Part shown: piece by piece, positions 1 to 9,799 of the stretch | How the letters are laid out: each line of letters opens with the position of its first letter | Position numbering within the stretch: the stretch's first letter is position 1 | Made by a program: the position numbers and the translations under genes | Source: Stenotrophomonas terrae | GTDB lineage: Bacteria > Pseudomonadota > Gammaproteobacteria > Xanthomonadales > Xanthomonadaceae | Direction of reading: 5' to 3' | Length of the DNA stretch: 64,000 bases | Assembly: GCF_001431465.1 (NCBI RefSeq) | Contig: NZ_LDJJ01000020.1 | Span: 41,706-105,705, forward strand | The notes under the pieces: generated by a model | Database searches by the model: none | Told to the model about the DNA's origin: nothing | The model's input: the letters and a program-made list of their open reading frames with translations, nothing else

Positions 1-981
1 CTGGCCCGCATCAAGCGCGGCGCTCACCGCCTGCTCGATGGCGGCCGCCTCGTCCTCCAGCCCCAGCGAATGGCGCAGCAGCATGGCCGCGCTCAAGATG
101 GTGGCATAGGGATTGGCGATGCCCTTGCCGGCGATGTCCGGCGCCGAACCATGGATGGGTTCATAGATGCCGACCTTGCCCTGTTCGCCCAACGAGGCCG
201 ACGGCAGCAGGCCCAGCGAGCCGGCCAGCATCGAGGCTTCGTCGGTGAGGATGTCGCCGAACATGTTCTCGGTGACGATCACATCGTAGACGCGCGGCTT
301 GGCGATCAGGTGCATGGCCATGGAATCAACCAGCTGGTGTTCCAGTTCAACGTCCGGGAATTCTTCGCGGCCGATGCGGGTGGCGATGTCACGCCACAGG
401 CGCGAGGTTTCCAGCACATTGGCCTTGTCCACCGAGGTCAGCTTGCCGCGACGGGCCTGGGCCAGGCGGAAGGCGCTGCGCAGCACGCGCTCGATCTCCA
501 CCGTGGTGTAGCGGCACAGGTCGCTGGCGCTGTCGGCATCGCGGGTCTTGTCGCCAAAGTAGATGCCGCCGGTCAGCTCACGCACGACCACGAAATCCAC
601 GTCCTTGAGCAGTTCCGGCTTGATCGGCGAAGCATTGAGTGCCGCCGGATGGGTGCGCACCGGGCGCAGGTTGGCGAACAGGCCCAGCGCCTTGCGGATG
701 GCCAGCAGGCCTTGTTCCGGACGCACCTTGGCATTCGGGTCGGACCACTTCGGGCCACCGACGGCGCCCAGCAGGACCGCATCGGCCTTGCTGCAGGCAT
801 CCAGCGTGGCAGCCGGCAGCGGCTCGCCGTGCCTGTCGATGGCAATGCCGCCGATGTCGTATTCGCTGAAGTTGAAACTGTGGCCGAAGCGGCTGGCGAT
901 GGCCTTGAGCACGTCAACGGCGACGGCAGTGATTTCAGGACCGATGCCGTCACCCGGCAGTACGACGATGTTGGCTTGCAT
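1..981 (-). CDS. leuB: 3-isopropylmalate dehydrogenase LeuB (3' end outside window)
   Basis: Catalyses NAD-dependent oxidation and decarboxylation of 3-isopropylmalate in cytosolic leucine synthesis. The minus strand reads [16 protein letters not shown] from ATG at 981 and stays open to base 1, giving 327 residues; the family is about 355 long, so roughly the last 25-30 residues lie outside. Visible family motifs are [10 protein letters not shown] near residue 70, [12 protein letters not shown] in the middle, and [12 protein letters not shown] near residue 245, whose Asp residues bind the metal. It is the last leucine gene of the run ilvC to leuB, but is separated from leuD by 238 bases that hold inverted repeats, so it may be transcribed partly on its own. 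Confidence 0.95.
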   Translation of the reverse strand, partial: MQANIVVLPGDGIGPEITAVAVDVLKAIASRFGHSFNFSEYDIGGIAIDRHGEPLPAATLDACSKADAVLLGAVGGPKWSDPNAKVRPEQGLLAIRKALGLFANLRPVRTHPAALNASPIKPELLKDVDFVVVRELTGGIYFGDKTRDADSASDLCRYTTVEIERVLRSAFRLAQARRGKLTSVDKANVLETSRLWRDIATRIGREEFPDVELEHQLVDSMAMHLIAKPRVYDVIVTENMFGDILTDEASMLAGSLGLLPSASLGEQGKVGIYEPIHGSAPDIAGKGIANPYATILSAAMLLRHSLGLEDEAAAIEQAVSAALDAGQ

Positions 982-1014
982 GTAAAGGTTCCGGTTGCTG
1001 TTGTTGTCTTTAAA

Positions 1015-1213
1015 GCCCCTCTCCCTCCGGGAGAGGGGTTGGGGTGAGGGTGGGGAGCATCGCGTGCTGTTTGGCCATGCGAGGCTTCGCCCTTACCCTC
1101 ATCCGCCCCTGCGGGGCACCTGCATTCGGCACATCCATGTGCCTCACCCTACGGGCGGCTACGCCGTGCAGTCCGGCAATCCTGCCGGACTGTCTCCCGG
1201 AGGGAGAAGGGCA
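1015..1213. repeat. Composite REP-like inverted repeats between leuD and leuB
   Basis: The left arm is a hairpin CCCTCTCC-ctccg-GGAGAGGG followed by the phrase TTGGGGTGAGGG. An inverse phrase (CCTCATCCGCCCCTGCGGGG) follows at about 1097-1116, and the block ends with CTCCCGGAGGGAG near 1195-1207. The same words occur at 1818-1951, 54294-54330, 56543-56582 and 63966-64000, which marks a dispersed extragenic palindrome family. No gene is seen here. Confidence 0.75.
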
Positions 1214-1219
1214 GGTCGG

Positions 1220-1798
1220 TCACGCCGCGCGAGCAGCCTCAAAACGGCCAATCTCATCCGCACGCCCCAGCAACCAACCCAGCTGGTCCACGCCTTCCAG
1301 CAGGCAGGTCTGCGAGAAACCATCCAGCGGGAAGTGATAGACCTTGCCGCTGGAGGTGTGCAGCTCACGGCTGGCCACATCCACGGTCAATTCATCGTCC
1401 GGGTTCTGCATCAGCTCCTGCACGTCGGCTTCGTCCAGCACGATCGGCAGCAGGCCGTTCTTCAGCGAATTGCCACGGAAGATGTCGGCGATCTCGCTGC
1501 TGACAATCGCCTGCAGGCCCAGGTCGGTCAATGCCCAAGGCGCATGTTCGCGCGAGGAACCACAACCGAAGTTGCGCCCGGCCAACAGGATGGCGCGGCC
1601 CTGGTTGTGTGGCTGGTTGAAGGCGAACTCGGCATTGGGCGTGCCATCGGCCTGCCAGCGCCAGTCATTGAATGCGTTCTTGCCCAGGCCGGCACGCTCG
1701 GTGGTGGACAGGAAACGCGCCGGGATGATCTGGTCGGTGTCGATATTGGTCTGGCGCAGCACCACGGCGCGCGAAACGATGCGGGTCAGGGCAGCCAT
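1220..1798 (-). CDS. leuD: 3-isopropylmalate dehydratase small subunit LeuD
   Basis: Small subunit of the LeuCD isomerase that interconverts 2- and 3-isopropylmalate in leucine synthesis. The 192-residue product starts MAALTRIVSRAVVLRQ and has the family signatures NIDTDQIIPARFL near residue 18 and NFGCGSSREHAPWAL near residue 75. The reading frame is open upstream to 2014, but those codons run through a repeat block and do not resemble LeuD, so the ATG at 1798 is chosen. It lies 166 bases downstream of leuC; the gap is filled by inverted repeats at 1818-1951. Confidence 0.95.
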   Translation of the reverse strand: MAALTRIVSRAVVLRQTNIDTDQIIPARFLSTTERAGLGKNAFNDWRWQADGTPNAEFAFNQPHNQGRAILLAGRNFGCGSSREHAPWALTDLGLQAIVSSEIADIFRGNSLKNGLLPIVLDEADVQELMQNPDDELTVDVASRELHTSSGKVYHFPLDGFSQTCLLEGVDQLGWLLGRADEIGRFEAARAA

Positions 1799-1817
1799 CA
1801 GTACAGCTCCAGTACGT

Positions 1818-1951
1818 AGCCCTTCTCCCTGCGGGAGAAGGTGGCGCGCAGCGCCGGATGAGGGTGGGCTTGCGCAGGGTGTTTGCCGGAATGAGCAGCG
1901 GTCGCCCTCATCCGCCCCTTCGGGGCACCTTCTCCCGCGGGGAGAAGGGTA
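1818..1951. repeat. Paired inverted REP-like repeats between leuC and leuD
   Basis: Two copies of one unit face each other. The left has hairpin CCTTCTCCC-tgc-GGGAGAAGG (1821-1841), then a phrase ending GGATGAGGGTGGG. The right copy is its inverse, beginning CCTCATCCG and ending in hairpin CCTTCTCCC...GGGAGAAGG (1928-1948). The paired, head-to-head layout resembles BIME elements. Within an operon such a structure can stabilise upstream mRNA or lower downstream expression; that is inference. Confidence 0.75.
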
Positions 1952-1964
1952 GATGCCTTCGCCA

Positions 1965-3383
<1,419 letters not shown>

Positions 3384-3418
3384 CAGTACGTTCCGTTGCC
3401 TATGTTCTGCCGTCGCGC

Positions 3419-4972
3419 TCAGGCGCTGACGGCTTCCTCGGTCTTGCTGCCTTGACGCTGGCGCAGCAGGCGGTTGGTGACATCCAGCCAGGCCAGTGCG
3501 CTGGCCTCGATGATGTCACGGCTGGTGCCGGTGCCTTCGAGGATCTCACCTTCGTGGCGCACGCTCAGGTTGGCCTCGCCACGTGCATCGGCGCCGATGC
3601 CGACGCTGTGCACGTGGTAGCTGTCCAGGCTCAGCTGGATGCCGGTGGCGGCCGACAGCGCCGAGAACAGTGCATCGACCGGGCCGTCGCCCTGCGCGGT
3701 TTCAGCCACGCGGTTGCCTTCCGGATCGGACAGTTCAACCAGTGCGTTGGCGCGGCTGCCGACATCGCTGATGGTCATCGATGCCAGGCGGTAGCCGTCG
3801 CTGCTGGAGGTACCCTGCATCAGGGTCTGCAGGTCGGCGTCGGTGACCACGCGCTGCTGCTCGCACAGCGCCTTGAACTGCTCGAAGACCAGCTTCAGTT
3901 CTTCTTCTTCCAGCCAGAAGCCCAGCGCACGCAGGCGTGCCTCGACCGCGGCGCGGCCGCTGTGGCGGCCCAGCACCATCTGCGAGGATTCCCAGCCCAC
4001 GTCTTCCGGACGCATGATTTCGTAAGTGTTGCGATTGCGCAGCATGCCGTGCTGGTGGATGCCTGATTCATGCGCGAAGGCATTGGCGCCGACGATGGCC
4101 TTGTTGCGCTGGACCGGCATGCCGACCAGGCGCGACAGCAGCTGCGAGGTCGGCACGATGCGCTGGGTGTCGAAGCCGGTATCGAAGTTGTAGAAGGCAT
4201 TGCGCACCTTCAGCACCATCGCGATTTCTTCCAGCGCGCAGTTGCCAGCGCGCTCGCCGATGCCATTGATCGAACCTTCCACCTGGCGCGCACCACCTTC
4301 GATGGCGGCCAGCGAGTTGGCCACCGCCAGGCCCAGGTCGTTGTGGCAGTGGGTGCTGAAGATCACCTTGTCGGCACCGGCGGCATTGCCGATCACGTGC
4401 TGGAACATCGCGCGGATTTCTTCCGGCGTGGTGAAGCCGACGGTGTCGGGCAGGTTGATGGTGCGTGCACCGGCGGCAATGGCCACCTGGGTGACTTCGG
4501 TCAGGAAGTCCAGTTCGGTGCGGGTGGCGTCTTCGGCGGAGAACTCGATGTCATCTAGATAGCCGCGCGCCATGCTCACGTGCTTGTGCACCGATTCCAG
4601 TACCTGCTCCTTGCTCATCCGCAGCTTGTGCTCGCGGTGCAGCGGGCTGGTCGACAGGAATACATGCAGGCGCGGGCGCGCAGCGGCTTCCAGCGCCTTG
4701 ACCGAGGTTTCAATATCGCCGGCCAGGCAGCGCGACAGCACTGCCAGGACCGGCTGTCGTACCTCGCGGCCGATCAGCGCCATGGCTTCACGGTCGGATT
4801 GCGAACTTGCGGGGAAACCGGTTTCGATCACGTCCACGCCCAGTTCCGCCAGCGCCCTTGCCATCACCAGCTTCTGTGGTGGCGTCATGCTGCAGCCGGG
4901 TGATTGCTCACCGTCACGCAGGGTCGTGTCGAAGATGGTAATTCGCGGGGTGTTGTTGGTTGGAGTATTCAC
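3419..4972 (-). CDS. leuA: 2-isopropylmalate synthase LeuA
   Basis: Condenses 2-ketoisovalerate with acetyl-CoA, the committed step of leucine synthesis. The 517-residue product has the N-terminal TIM-barrel motif [12 protein letters not shown] (residues 14-25), the metal-binding STHCHNDLG near residue 205, and a C-terminal LeuA dimerisation/allosteric domain (about 390-510) expected to bind leucine for feedback inhibition. The start is GTG at 4972, inside a GTGA overlap with the stop codon of the upstream threonine dehydratase gene, so the two are probably translationally coupled. Length matches E. coli LeuA (523). Confidence 0.97.
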   Translation of the reverse strand: MNTPTNNTPRITIFDTTLRDGEQSPGCSMTPPQKLVMARALAELGVDVIETGFPASSQSDREAMALIGREVRQPVLAVLSRCLAGDIETSVKALEAAARPRLHVFLSTSPLHREHKLRMSKEQVLESVHKHVSMARGYLDDIEFSAEDATRTELDFLTEVTQVAIAAGARTINLPDTVGFTTPEEIRAMFQHVIGNAAGADKVIFSTHCHNDLGLAVANSLAAIEGGARQVEGSINGIGERAGNCALEEIAMVLKVRNAFYNFDTGFDTQRIVPTSQLLSRLVGMPVQRNKAIVGANAFAHESGIHQHGMLRNRNTYEIMRPEDVGWESSQMVLGRHSGRAAVEARLRALGFWLEEEELKLVFEQFKALCEQQRVVTDADLQTLMQGTSSSDGYRLASMTISDVGSRANALVELSDPEGNRVAETAQGDGPVDALFSALSAATGIQLSLDSYHVHSVGIGADARGEANLSVRHEGEILEGTGTSRDIIEASALAWLDVTNRLLRQRQGSKTEEAVSA

Positions 4973-6069
4973 CAGAGGGTCTCCTCGACTGCGGCGGTAA
5001 CGGGAAATTTGGGGGATTCGGTTTTGGAACTGCGCTGTGTCGATGCAACGACACGGCTTCTAAGTCGTTCGGCGTTACGCCGTCGAGGTTTGCGTGGAGG
5101 GCTGGGGCGGACTTCAGACAACAAGGTCGACAATACCGTGGCGTCGATGTTGCCGCCGGACACCACTGCGCATTTACGCTTGCCGGAAACACGGCGGCCG
5201 GCTGCCAAGGCCAGCGCGCCGGCGCCTTCGGCGATGACGTGTTCTTCCAATGCCAGCCGCACCAGGGTTTCGCGCAGCTCGGCCTCGCGCACGATGACCA
5301 CATCATCGAGCAGACTGGCGCACAGCCGGCGGGTGATGAAGCCGGGGATTTTGACCTTGACGCCATCGGCCAGGGTCGGCACCGGGTCGATCTCGCGCAC
5401 GTCACCCTTGATGGCGCGGGCCATGGAATCCACGCCCTCGACCTGCGCGCCGATGATGCGCACGCCCTGCGACTTCAGTGCCAGTGCCACGCCCGATGCC
5501 AGGCCGCCGCCGCCGATCGGCACGATCACCACGTCCGGCGCATGCGGGGCGATCTCGATGCCCAGTGTGCCCTGGCCGGCGATCACGTCCGGATCGTCGA
5601 AGGCGGACAGGAAACGGTAGCCATTCTGCTCGGCCAGCTCGCGGGCGAAGGCAAAGGCTTCGTCATAGCTGTTGCCATGCTGGCGCACGGTGGCGCCCCA
5701 GTGCTGGACGCCGGCAATCTTGGTGGCCGGTGCGCCGTGCGGCATCACCGTGATCGCCTGCACCCCCAGCCGGTGCGACGCCCAGGCCACGCCCTGTGCG
5801 TGGTTGCCGGCCGAAGCGCAGATCACCGGGCGCTCGTCGCCACGTTCCAGCGCGGCCAGCATTGCGTTCAGGGCGCCACGCACCTTGTAGGAACCGGTGC
5901 GCTGCAGGTTTTCCAATTTCAGCCAGGTGCCGAAACGCTCGGCGTAATGCAGCGGGGTAGGCGGCAGGAAACGGCGCAGGCGGGCCTGCGCGGCCAATAC
6001 GTCGGCAACACTGACGTTCAGAACGTCAGTGGGTGCTGCAACTGCGACGGGGCGGCCACGATCAGGCAT
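4969..6069 (-). CDS. ilvA: Threonine dehydratase, catalytic-domain-only form (IlvA/TdcB type)
   Basis: PLP enzyme that deaminates threonine to 2-ketobutyrate for isoleucine synthesis. The Schiff-base lysine sits in the motif GSYKVRGA, and the phosphate-binding glycine loop is GGGGLASG. The product is about 366 residues against 514 for E. coli IlvA: the C-terminal ACT regulatory domains are absent and are replaced by a basic, Ser/Pro/Arg-rich tail of about 50 residues. Start: ATG at 6069 is chosen; an in-frame GTG at 6084 is also possible, and neither has a clear ribosome site. It lies in the ilv/leu operon, 111 bases after ilvM and overlapping leuA by 4, which argues for a biosynthetic role despite the short form. 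Confidence 0.9.
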   Translation of the reverse strand: MPDRGRPVAVAAPTDVLNVSVADVLAAQARLRRFLPPTPLHYAERFGTWLKLENLQRTGSYKVRGALNAMLAALERGDERPVICASAGNHAQGVAWASHRLGVQAITVMPHGAPATKIAGVQHWGATVRQHGNSYDEAFAFARELAEQNGYRFLSAFDDPDVIAGQGTLGIEIAPHAPDVVIVPIGGGGLASGVALALKSQGVRIIGAQVEGVDSMARAIKGDVREIDPVPTLADGVKVKIPGFITRRLCASLLDDVVIVREAELRETLVRLALEEHVIAEGAGALALAAGRRVSGKRKCAVVSGGNIDATVLSTLLSEVRPSPPRKPRRRNAERLRSRVVASTQRSSKTESPKFPVTAAVEETLW

Positions 6070-6180
6070 GTACGTGGCCGTCACCGCAAACCGGCGAACA
6101 CCCTGTCGGTTGCCCGCGTTGAAGAAGACCCCTCCGTTGCTTGCGGCGGCGTACTACCGGTACGCCACTTACATCGCTGC

Positions 6181-6432
6181 TCATACGCTGCTACCTGCTA
6201 CCGGTACCACGCGCACCGAATCGCAGTCATAGACTTTCTGCAACTGGTGGCACAGGGTTTCCAGCGGGCGCGTGCCATCGATGTCGATCTGCACGTGCCA
6301 GCGGCCGGCATCGTCGGCCTTGCGTGCGCCGGCAATGTTGCTGGCGGAAAAGCCGCGACGTTCGACCATGCCGAGCACGCGCACCAGCGCGCCTTCGGCA
6401 GGCTTCAGCACCAGGTCAAGCCGGTATTGCAT
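6181..6432 (-). CDS. ilvM: Acetolactate synthase small (ACT-domain) subunit, IlvM-like
   Basis: An 83-residue protein starting MQYRLDLVLKPAEGALVRVL, with one ACT-type fold (residues about 1-75, including ERRGFSASNIAGAR). It is the regulatory subunit for the catalytic subunit encoded immediately upstream, whose last 17 bases it overlaps. The size matches enterobacterial IlvM (about 87) rather than the 160-residue IlvN/IlvH type. The overlap implies translational coupling and 1:1 supply of the two subunits. Confidence 0.88.
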   Translation of the reverse strand: MQYRLDLVLKPAEGALVRVLGMVERRGFSASNIAGARKADDAGRWHVQIDIDGTRPLETLCHQLQKVYDCDSVRVVPVAGSSV

Positions 6433-8143
6433 TGGAACTCTCCTGCGTTGCCTTGGCATGGGCCGGGTTGCTGTCCAGCATGGTGCTGTTGGCGTTGTTG
6501 GGTGGCACCAGCGGCCAGACGTTGGCGCGTGCGTCGATGGCCACGTGCAGCAGCATCGGGCCGGGCGCGTCGAACAGTTCGGCCAGGCCGTCCTCGACCT
6601 CGGCACGGTCGACGATGCGCTTGGCCTTGATGCCGAACACCTGTGCCAGGGCGACGAAGTCCGGGTTGTCGGACAGGTCGATCTCGCTGTAACGCTCGGC
6701 GTGGAACAGCTCCTGCCACTGGCGCACCATGCCCAGCGAGGAGTTGTCCAGCAGCACGATCTTGATCGGCAGCTTGCAGCGGGCGATGGTCACCAGCTCC
6801 TGCACGTTCATCATGAAGCTGCCATCGCCGGAGACCAGCACCACGGTGCGCTCGGGGCAGGCGAACTGCGCGCCCATCGCCGCCGGCAGGCCGAAGCCCA
6901 TCGTGCCCAGCGCGCCGGAGGTCAGGTGGTTGCGCGGATGGTTGAAGCGGCAGTGCTGCGCCACCCACATCTGGTGCTGGCCGACATCGCAGGCGATCAC
7001 GGTGTCTGTCGGCGCCACTTCGCTCAGCCGCTTCAGCAAACGCGGGGCGTAGATCTGATCGCCGGGCGCATCGTAGCGGGCGGTGAACTTTTCGCGGTTG
7101 GCGGCGCAGCGGGCACGCCAGGTGTTGCAGTTGGCGCGCTCGCCAGTCAGCGCCAGCAGGCCGTCGCGGACGTTGCCAGGCAGCGAGATATCGGCGCCGC
7201 GCAGCTTGGATATTTCATAGATGTCCGCGTCCAGATGGATGACGCGGGCAAACGGGGCGAACTCGGCCAGCTTGCCGGTGGCACGGTCATCAAAGCGTGC
7301 GCCGACCACGATCAGCAGGTCCGACTCCTGCACCGCCATGTTGGCGGCGCGGGTGCCGTGCATGCCCAGCATGCCCAGGTATTGCGGATGGTTGGCGGGC
7401 AGGGCGCCCAGGCCGCGCAGGGTCAGCACGGTGGGGATGCCGGTGGCTTCGACGAACTGGCGGAACTCGCCCACCGCATCGGCCAGGGCAATGCCGCCGC
7501 CGCCGTAGATCACCGGCTTCTCGGCCTGGGCGATGGCAGCCAAGGCTTCCGCCAAGGCTTCGGCCGCCGGTGCCGGAATCGGATCAACCGAGGCCGGCAC
7601 GTGATCGGGCAGATGTGCGGCACTGGCCAGCTGCACGTCCTTGGGCAGGTCGATCAACACCGGACCGGGCCGCCCTTCGCGGGCGACACGGAAGGCTTCA
7701 GCAACCACGTGGGGCAGCTCATCGACGCTGCGCACCAGCCAGCTGTGCTTGACGATCGGCAAGGTCATGCCGAACACATCCAGTTCCTGGAAGGCATCGG
7801 TACCCAGCAACGGGGTACCGACCTGGCCGGTCAGGCACACCATCGGTACCGAGTCGAGCATGGCATCGGCGATGCCGGTGACCAGGTTGGACGCACCCGG
7901 GCCGGAAGTGGCCACGCATACGCCGACCTTGCCGCTGGCGCGGGCGTACCCGTTGGCGGCCAGCGCCGCGCCCTGCTCGTGACGTACCAGGATGTGCTTG
8001 AGGCTGGAGTCCACCAATGCGTCATAGAACGGCATGATGGTGCCGCCCGGGTAACCGAACAGCGTTTGCACGCCTTCGGCTTCCAGGGCCTGCGTCAGCC
8101 AGCGTGCGCCATTGCGTGGCGCACCGGGGGTGGATGTGTTCAT
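6416..8143 (-). CDS. ilvG: Acetolactate synthase large subunit IlvG
   Basis: Thiamine-diphosphate and FAD enzyme that makes acetolactate or acetohydroxybutyrate, the first common step of Val/Leu/Ile synthesis. The 575-residue product starts MNTSTPGAPRNGARWLTQAL. It shows the catalytic Glu in RHEQGAALAANGYARASG near residue 52, and the ThDP/Mg motif SGDGSFMMNVQEL in the C-terminal third. The frame is open further upstream but the extra codons are unlike the family, so ATG 8143 is preferred. The gene follows ilvC by 43 bases and overlaps ilvM by 17. Confidence 0.96.
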   Translation of the reverse strand: MNTSTPGAPRNGARWLTQALEAEGVQTLFGYPGGTIMPFYDALVDSSLKHILVRHEQGAALAANGYARASGKVGVCVATSGPGASNLVTGIADAMLDSVPMVCLTGQVGTPLLGTDAFQELDVFGMTLPIVKHSWLVRSVDELPHVVAEAFRVAREGRPGPVLIDLPKDVQLASAAHLPDHVPASVDPIPAPAAEALAEALAAIAQAEKPVIYGGGGIALADAVGEFRQFVEATGIPTVLTLRGLGALPANHPQYLGMLGMHGTRAANMAVQESDLLIVVGARFDDRATGKLAEFAPFARVIHLDADIYEISKLRGADISLPGNVRDGLLALTGERANCNTWRARCAANREKFTARYDAPGDQIYAPRLLKRLSEVAPTDTVIACDVGQHQMWVAQHCRFNHPRNHLTSGALGTMGFGLPAAMGAQFACPERTVVLVSGDGSFMMNVQELVTIARCKLPIKIVLLDNSSLGMVRQWQELFHAERYSEIDLSDNPDFVALAQVFGIKAKRIVDRAEVEDGLAELFDAPGPMLLHVAIDARANVWPLVPPNNANSTMLDSNPAHAKATQESSNAIPA

Positions 8144-8186
8144 GGAGCGACCTTTGCCTGTTGCGGGTGGGGGACCGCCGCGTGGA

Positions 8187-9161
8187 TTACGCGGTCTGAC
8201 CTTGCAGCCAGACCATCTTGGCGCGCAGTTCCTTGCCAACCTTTTCGATCGGATGTTCCATGTCGGCCTGCTGGAACTTCTTGTAGTTCGGCAGGCCGGC
8301 GTCGTACTCGGCTTCCCAGTTCTTGGTGAAGGTGCCGTTCTGGATGTCGGTCAGCACATCCTTCATGCGTGCCTTCACCGAGGCATCGATGACGCGTGGG
8401 CCGCTGACGAAGTCGCCGTACTGCGCAGTTTCGGAGATGAACTCCAGCATGCGGGTGATGCCGCCTTCGTAGAACAGGTCGACGATCAGCTTCAGTTCGT
8501 GCAGCACTTCGTAGTAGGCGATTTCCGGCTGGTAACCGGCTTCCACCAGCGTTTCAAAGCCGGCCTGGACCAGCGAGGAAGCACCACCGCACAGCACGGC
8601 CTGCTCGCCGAACAGATCGGTTTCGGTCTCTTCCTTGAAGGTGGTCTTGATGATGTTGGCGCGGGCGCCGCCCAGGCCGGCGGCATAGGCCAGCGCGTAC
8701 TGCTCGGCCTTGCCGCTCTTGTCCTGGTAGACCGCGTAGATGCAGGGCACGCCGCGGCCGATTTCATACTCGCGACGGACCAGCGCACCCGGGCCCTTCG
8801 GCGCGACCAGCACCACGTCCAGGTCGGCGCGCGGCTCGATCATGCCGAAATGCACGTTCAGGCCATGTGCGAACAGCAGGCAGGCGCCCTGCTTCATGTT
8901 CGGTGCCAGCACCTCGTTGTACAGCTTCTTCTGCACCATGTCCGGGGTCAGCACGGCGACCAGATCGGCGTCCTTGACCGCTTCGGCCGGGCTCTTGACG
9001 GTGAAGCCATCGGCCTGGGCCTTGACCTCGGTGGGGCCACCAGCGCGCAGGCCGACGATCACGTCGAAGCCGGATTCACGCAGGTTCATGGCATGGGCGC
9101 GGCCCTGGCTGCCGTAACCGACGACGGCGATTTTGATCTGGGGCAGTTCGTTGGTGCTCAT
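8187..9161 (-). CDS. ilvC: Ketol-acid reductoisomerase IlvC
   Basis: Isomerises and reduces acetolactate with NADPH and Mg. The 324-residue class I (short) enzyme starts [20 protein letters not shown], whose GYGSQG is the Rossmann loop, and has the KARI knot region with [16 protein letters not shown] residues ([18 protein letters not shown]) and the [13 protein letters not shown] motif that binds the two metals. It is the first structural gene of the operon. The 250 bases between the leader peptide stop and this start contain two intrinsic-terminator hairpins, so expression is probably set by attenuation. Confidence 0.97.
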   Translation of the reverse strand: MSTNELPQIKIAVVGYGSQGRAHAMNLRESGFDVIVGLRAGGPTEVKAQADGFTVKSPAEAVKDADLVAVLTPDMVQKKLYNEVLAPNMKQGACLLFAHGLNVHFGMIEPRADLDVVLVAPKGPGALVRREYEIGRGVPCIYAVYQDKSGKAEQYALAYAAGLGGARANIIKTTFKEETETDLFGEQAVLCGGASSLVQAGFETLVEAGYQPEIAYYEVLHELKLIVDLFYEGGITRMLEFISETAQYGDFVSGPRVIDASVKARMKDVLTDIQNGTFTKNWEAEYDAGLPNYKKFQQADMEHPIEKVGKELRAKMVWLQGQTA

Positions 9162-9196
9162 GGTGCTTGGTTTCCTTGCGATGAAGAGAGACATGC

Positions 9197-9235
9197 AGAA
9201 AAAGAAACGGCCGTTGCGTCAGGACGCAGCGGCCG
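9197..9235 (-). terminator. Second intrinsic terminator of the ilv leader
   Basis: On the minus strand CGGCCG-ct-GCGT-cctg-ACGC-aa-CGGCCG forms a near-perfect stem (9235 to 9208) followed by TTTCTTTTTC. It ends 36 bases before the ilvC start, so read-through is required for ilvC expression. Confidence 0.7.
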
Positions 9236-9355
9236 GGGTGGGCAGGGCAGACACCATGCAGGTCGCAGCGCTGCAGCTGGCAGCGTTGGCGGTGTGTTTG
9301 TTGAAGGTGTCTGGGGTCGAATACATGGTTTCAGATGAAATAGAAGCTGGAAACG

Positions 9356-9384
9356 AAAAACCCCGCGCCGGGGCCGGTGCGGGG
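9356..9384 (-). terminator. First intrinsic terminator (probable attenuator) of the ilv leader
   Basis: Minus-strand stem CCCCGC-a-CCGG-cc-CCGG-c-GCGGGG followed directly by TTTTT. It begins 26 bases after the leader-peptide stop codon. The 5' arm CCCCGC can also pair with GCGGGG inside the leader-peptide codons 33-35 (about 9425-9434), which would form a competing antiterminator. Confidence 0.75.
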
Positions 9385-9410
9385 TCTTTGTTCGAATCTG
9401 GCATTTTCTG

Positions 9411-9530
9411 CTACGCGCCAGCTCGCCCCGCCCCTGTAGGTTCGGTAATAAGTACGAGTACAAGCAGCGACGCCGCGGCGCGAGCCGGGGTCGAAGACAA
9501 GTTGGCGGTGGTGTTGTGGCGTTGCAGCAT
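9411..9530 (-). CDS. ilvL: ilv operon leader peptide (39 residues)
   Basis: ATG at 9530 opens a 39-codon frame ending in TAG at 9411-9413. Codons 22-28 are CTG CTT GTA CTC GTA CTT ATT, that is Leu-Leu-Val-Leu-Val-Leu-Ile, the three amino acids made by the downstream operon. The rest is Ser/Thr/Ala-rich and not conserved-looking. Such control-codon runs are the hallmark of ribosome-mediated attenuation. No Shine-Dalgarno is visible; a promoter-like pair TTGACA/TATCTC would start RNA at or next to the ATG, so leaderless translation is possible. The peptide itself probably has no function once made. A longer overlapping GTG frame (from 9555) is considered a shadow. Confidence 0.8.
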   Translation of the reverse strand: MLQRHNTTANLSSTPARAAASLLVLVLITEPTGAGRAGA

Positions 9531-9535
9531 TAGTC

Positions 9536-9565
9536 GAGATAACCACCGCCGCCACGCGCTGTCAA
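9536..9565 (-). promoter_or_regulatory. Probable ilv operon promoter
   Basis: On the minus strand a perfect TTGACA (9565-9560) is followed after 18 bases by TATCTC (9541-9536), a moderate -10. The expected start of RNA falls at about 9529-9530, the first base of the leader-peptide ATG. Confidence 0.55.
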
Positions 9566-9799
9566 CGCTTGCAGGTGTGATTGCCCTGAACCGCCGCGCA
9601 AGCCCCGCCGTAGCGGCATGGTTGCGGCTGAAACCTCCACTGACGGCGACCTGCAGTGCGCGGATTGCGCGGATTCGGGCCGTTTATGGCCGCTTGAGTG
9701 AAGCCGGCGAAAGTTTTTTGCAGGTTGATGATTGGATTGCGCCGCTTTTGCCGGTTTAACAAGTAAGGGCCTCTTTTGCCGGGCCAGCCGGGGACAACC

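Noticed and set aside
4969..6084. The threonine dehydratase as a truncated pseudogene
   Set aside because: The catalytic domain is complete, the short form is known in other bacteria, and it is coupled to leuA.
6154..6207. Two CTACCGGTAC words 44 bases apart around the ilvM stop
   Set aside because: One lies inside ilvM codons; with no further context they are likely chance palindromes.
9331..9555. A 74-codon GTG frame in the ilv leader (alternative leader peptide)
   Set aside because: It has few Leu/Val/Ile codons at the right place and reads through the first terminator stem; the 39-codon ATG frame has the seven-codon control run.
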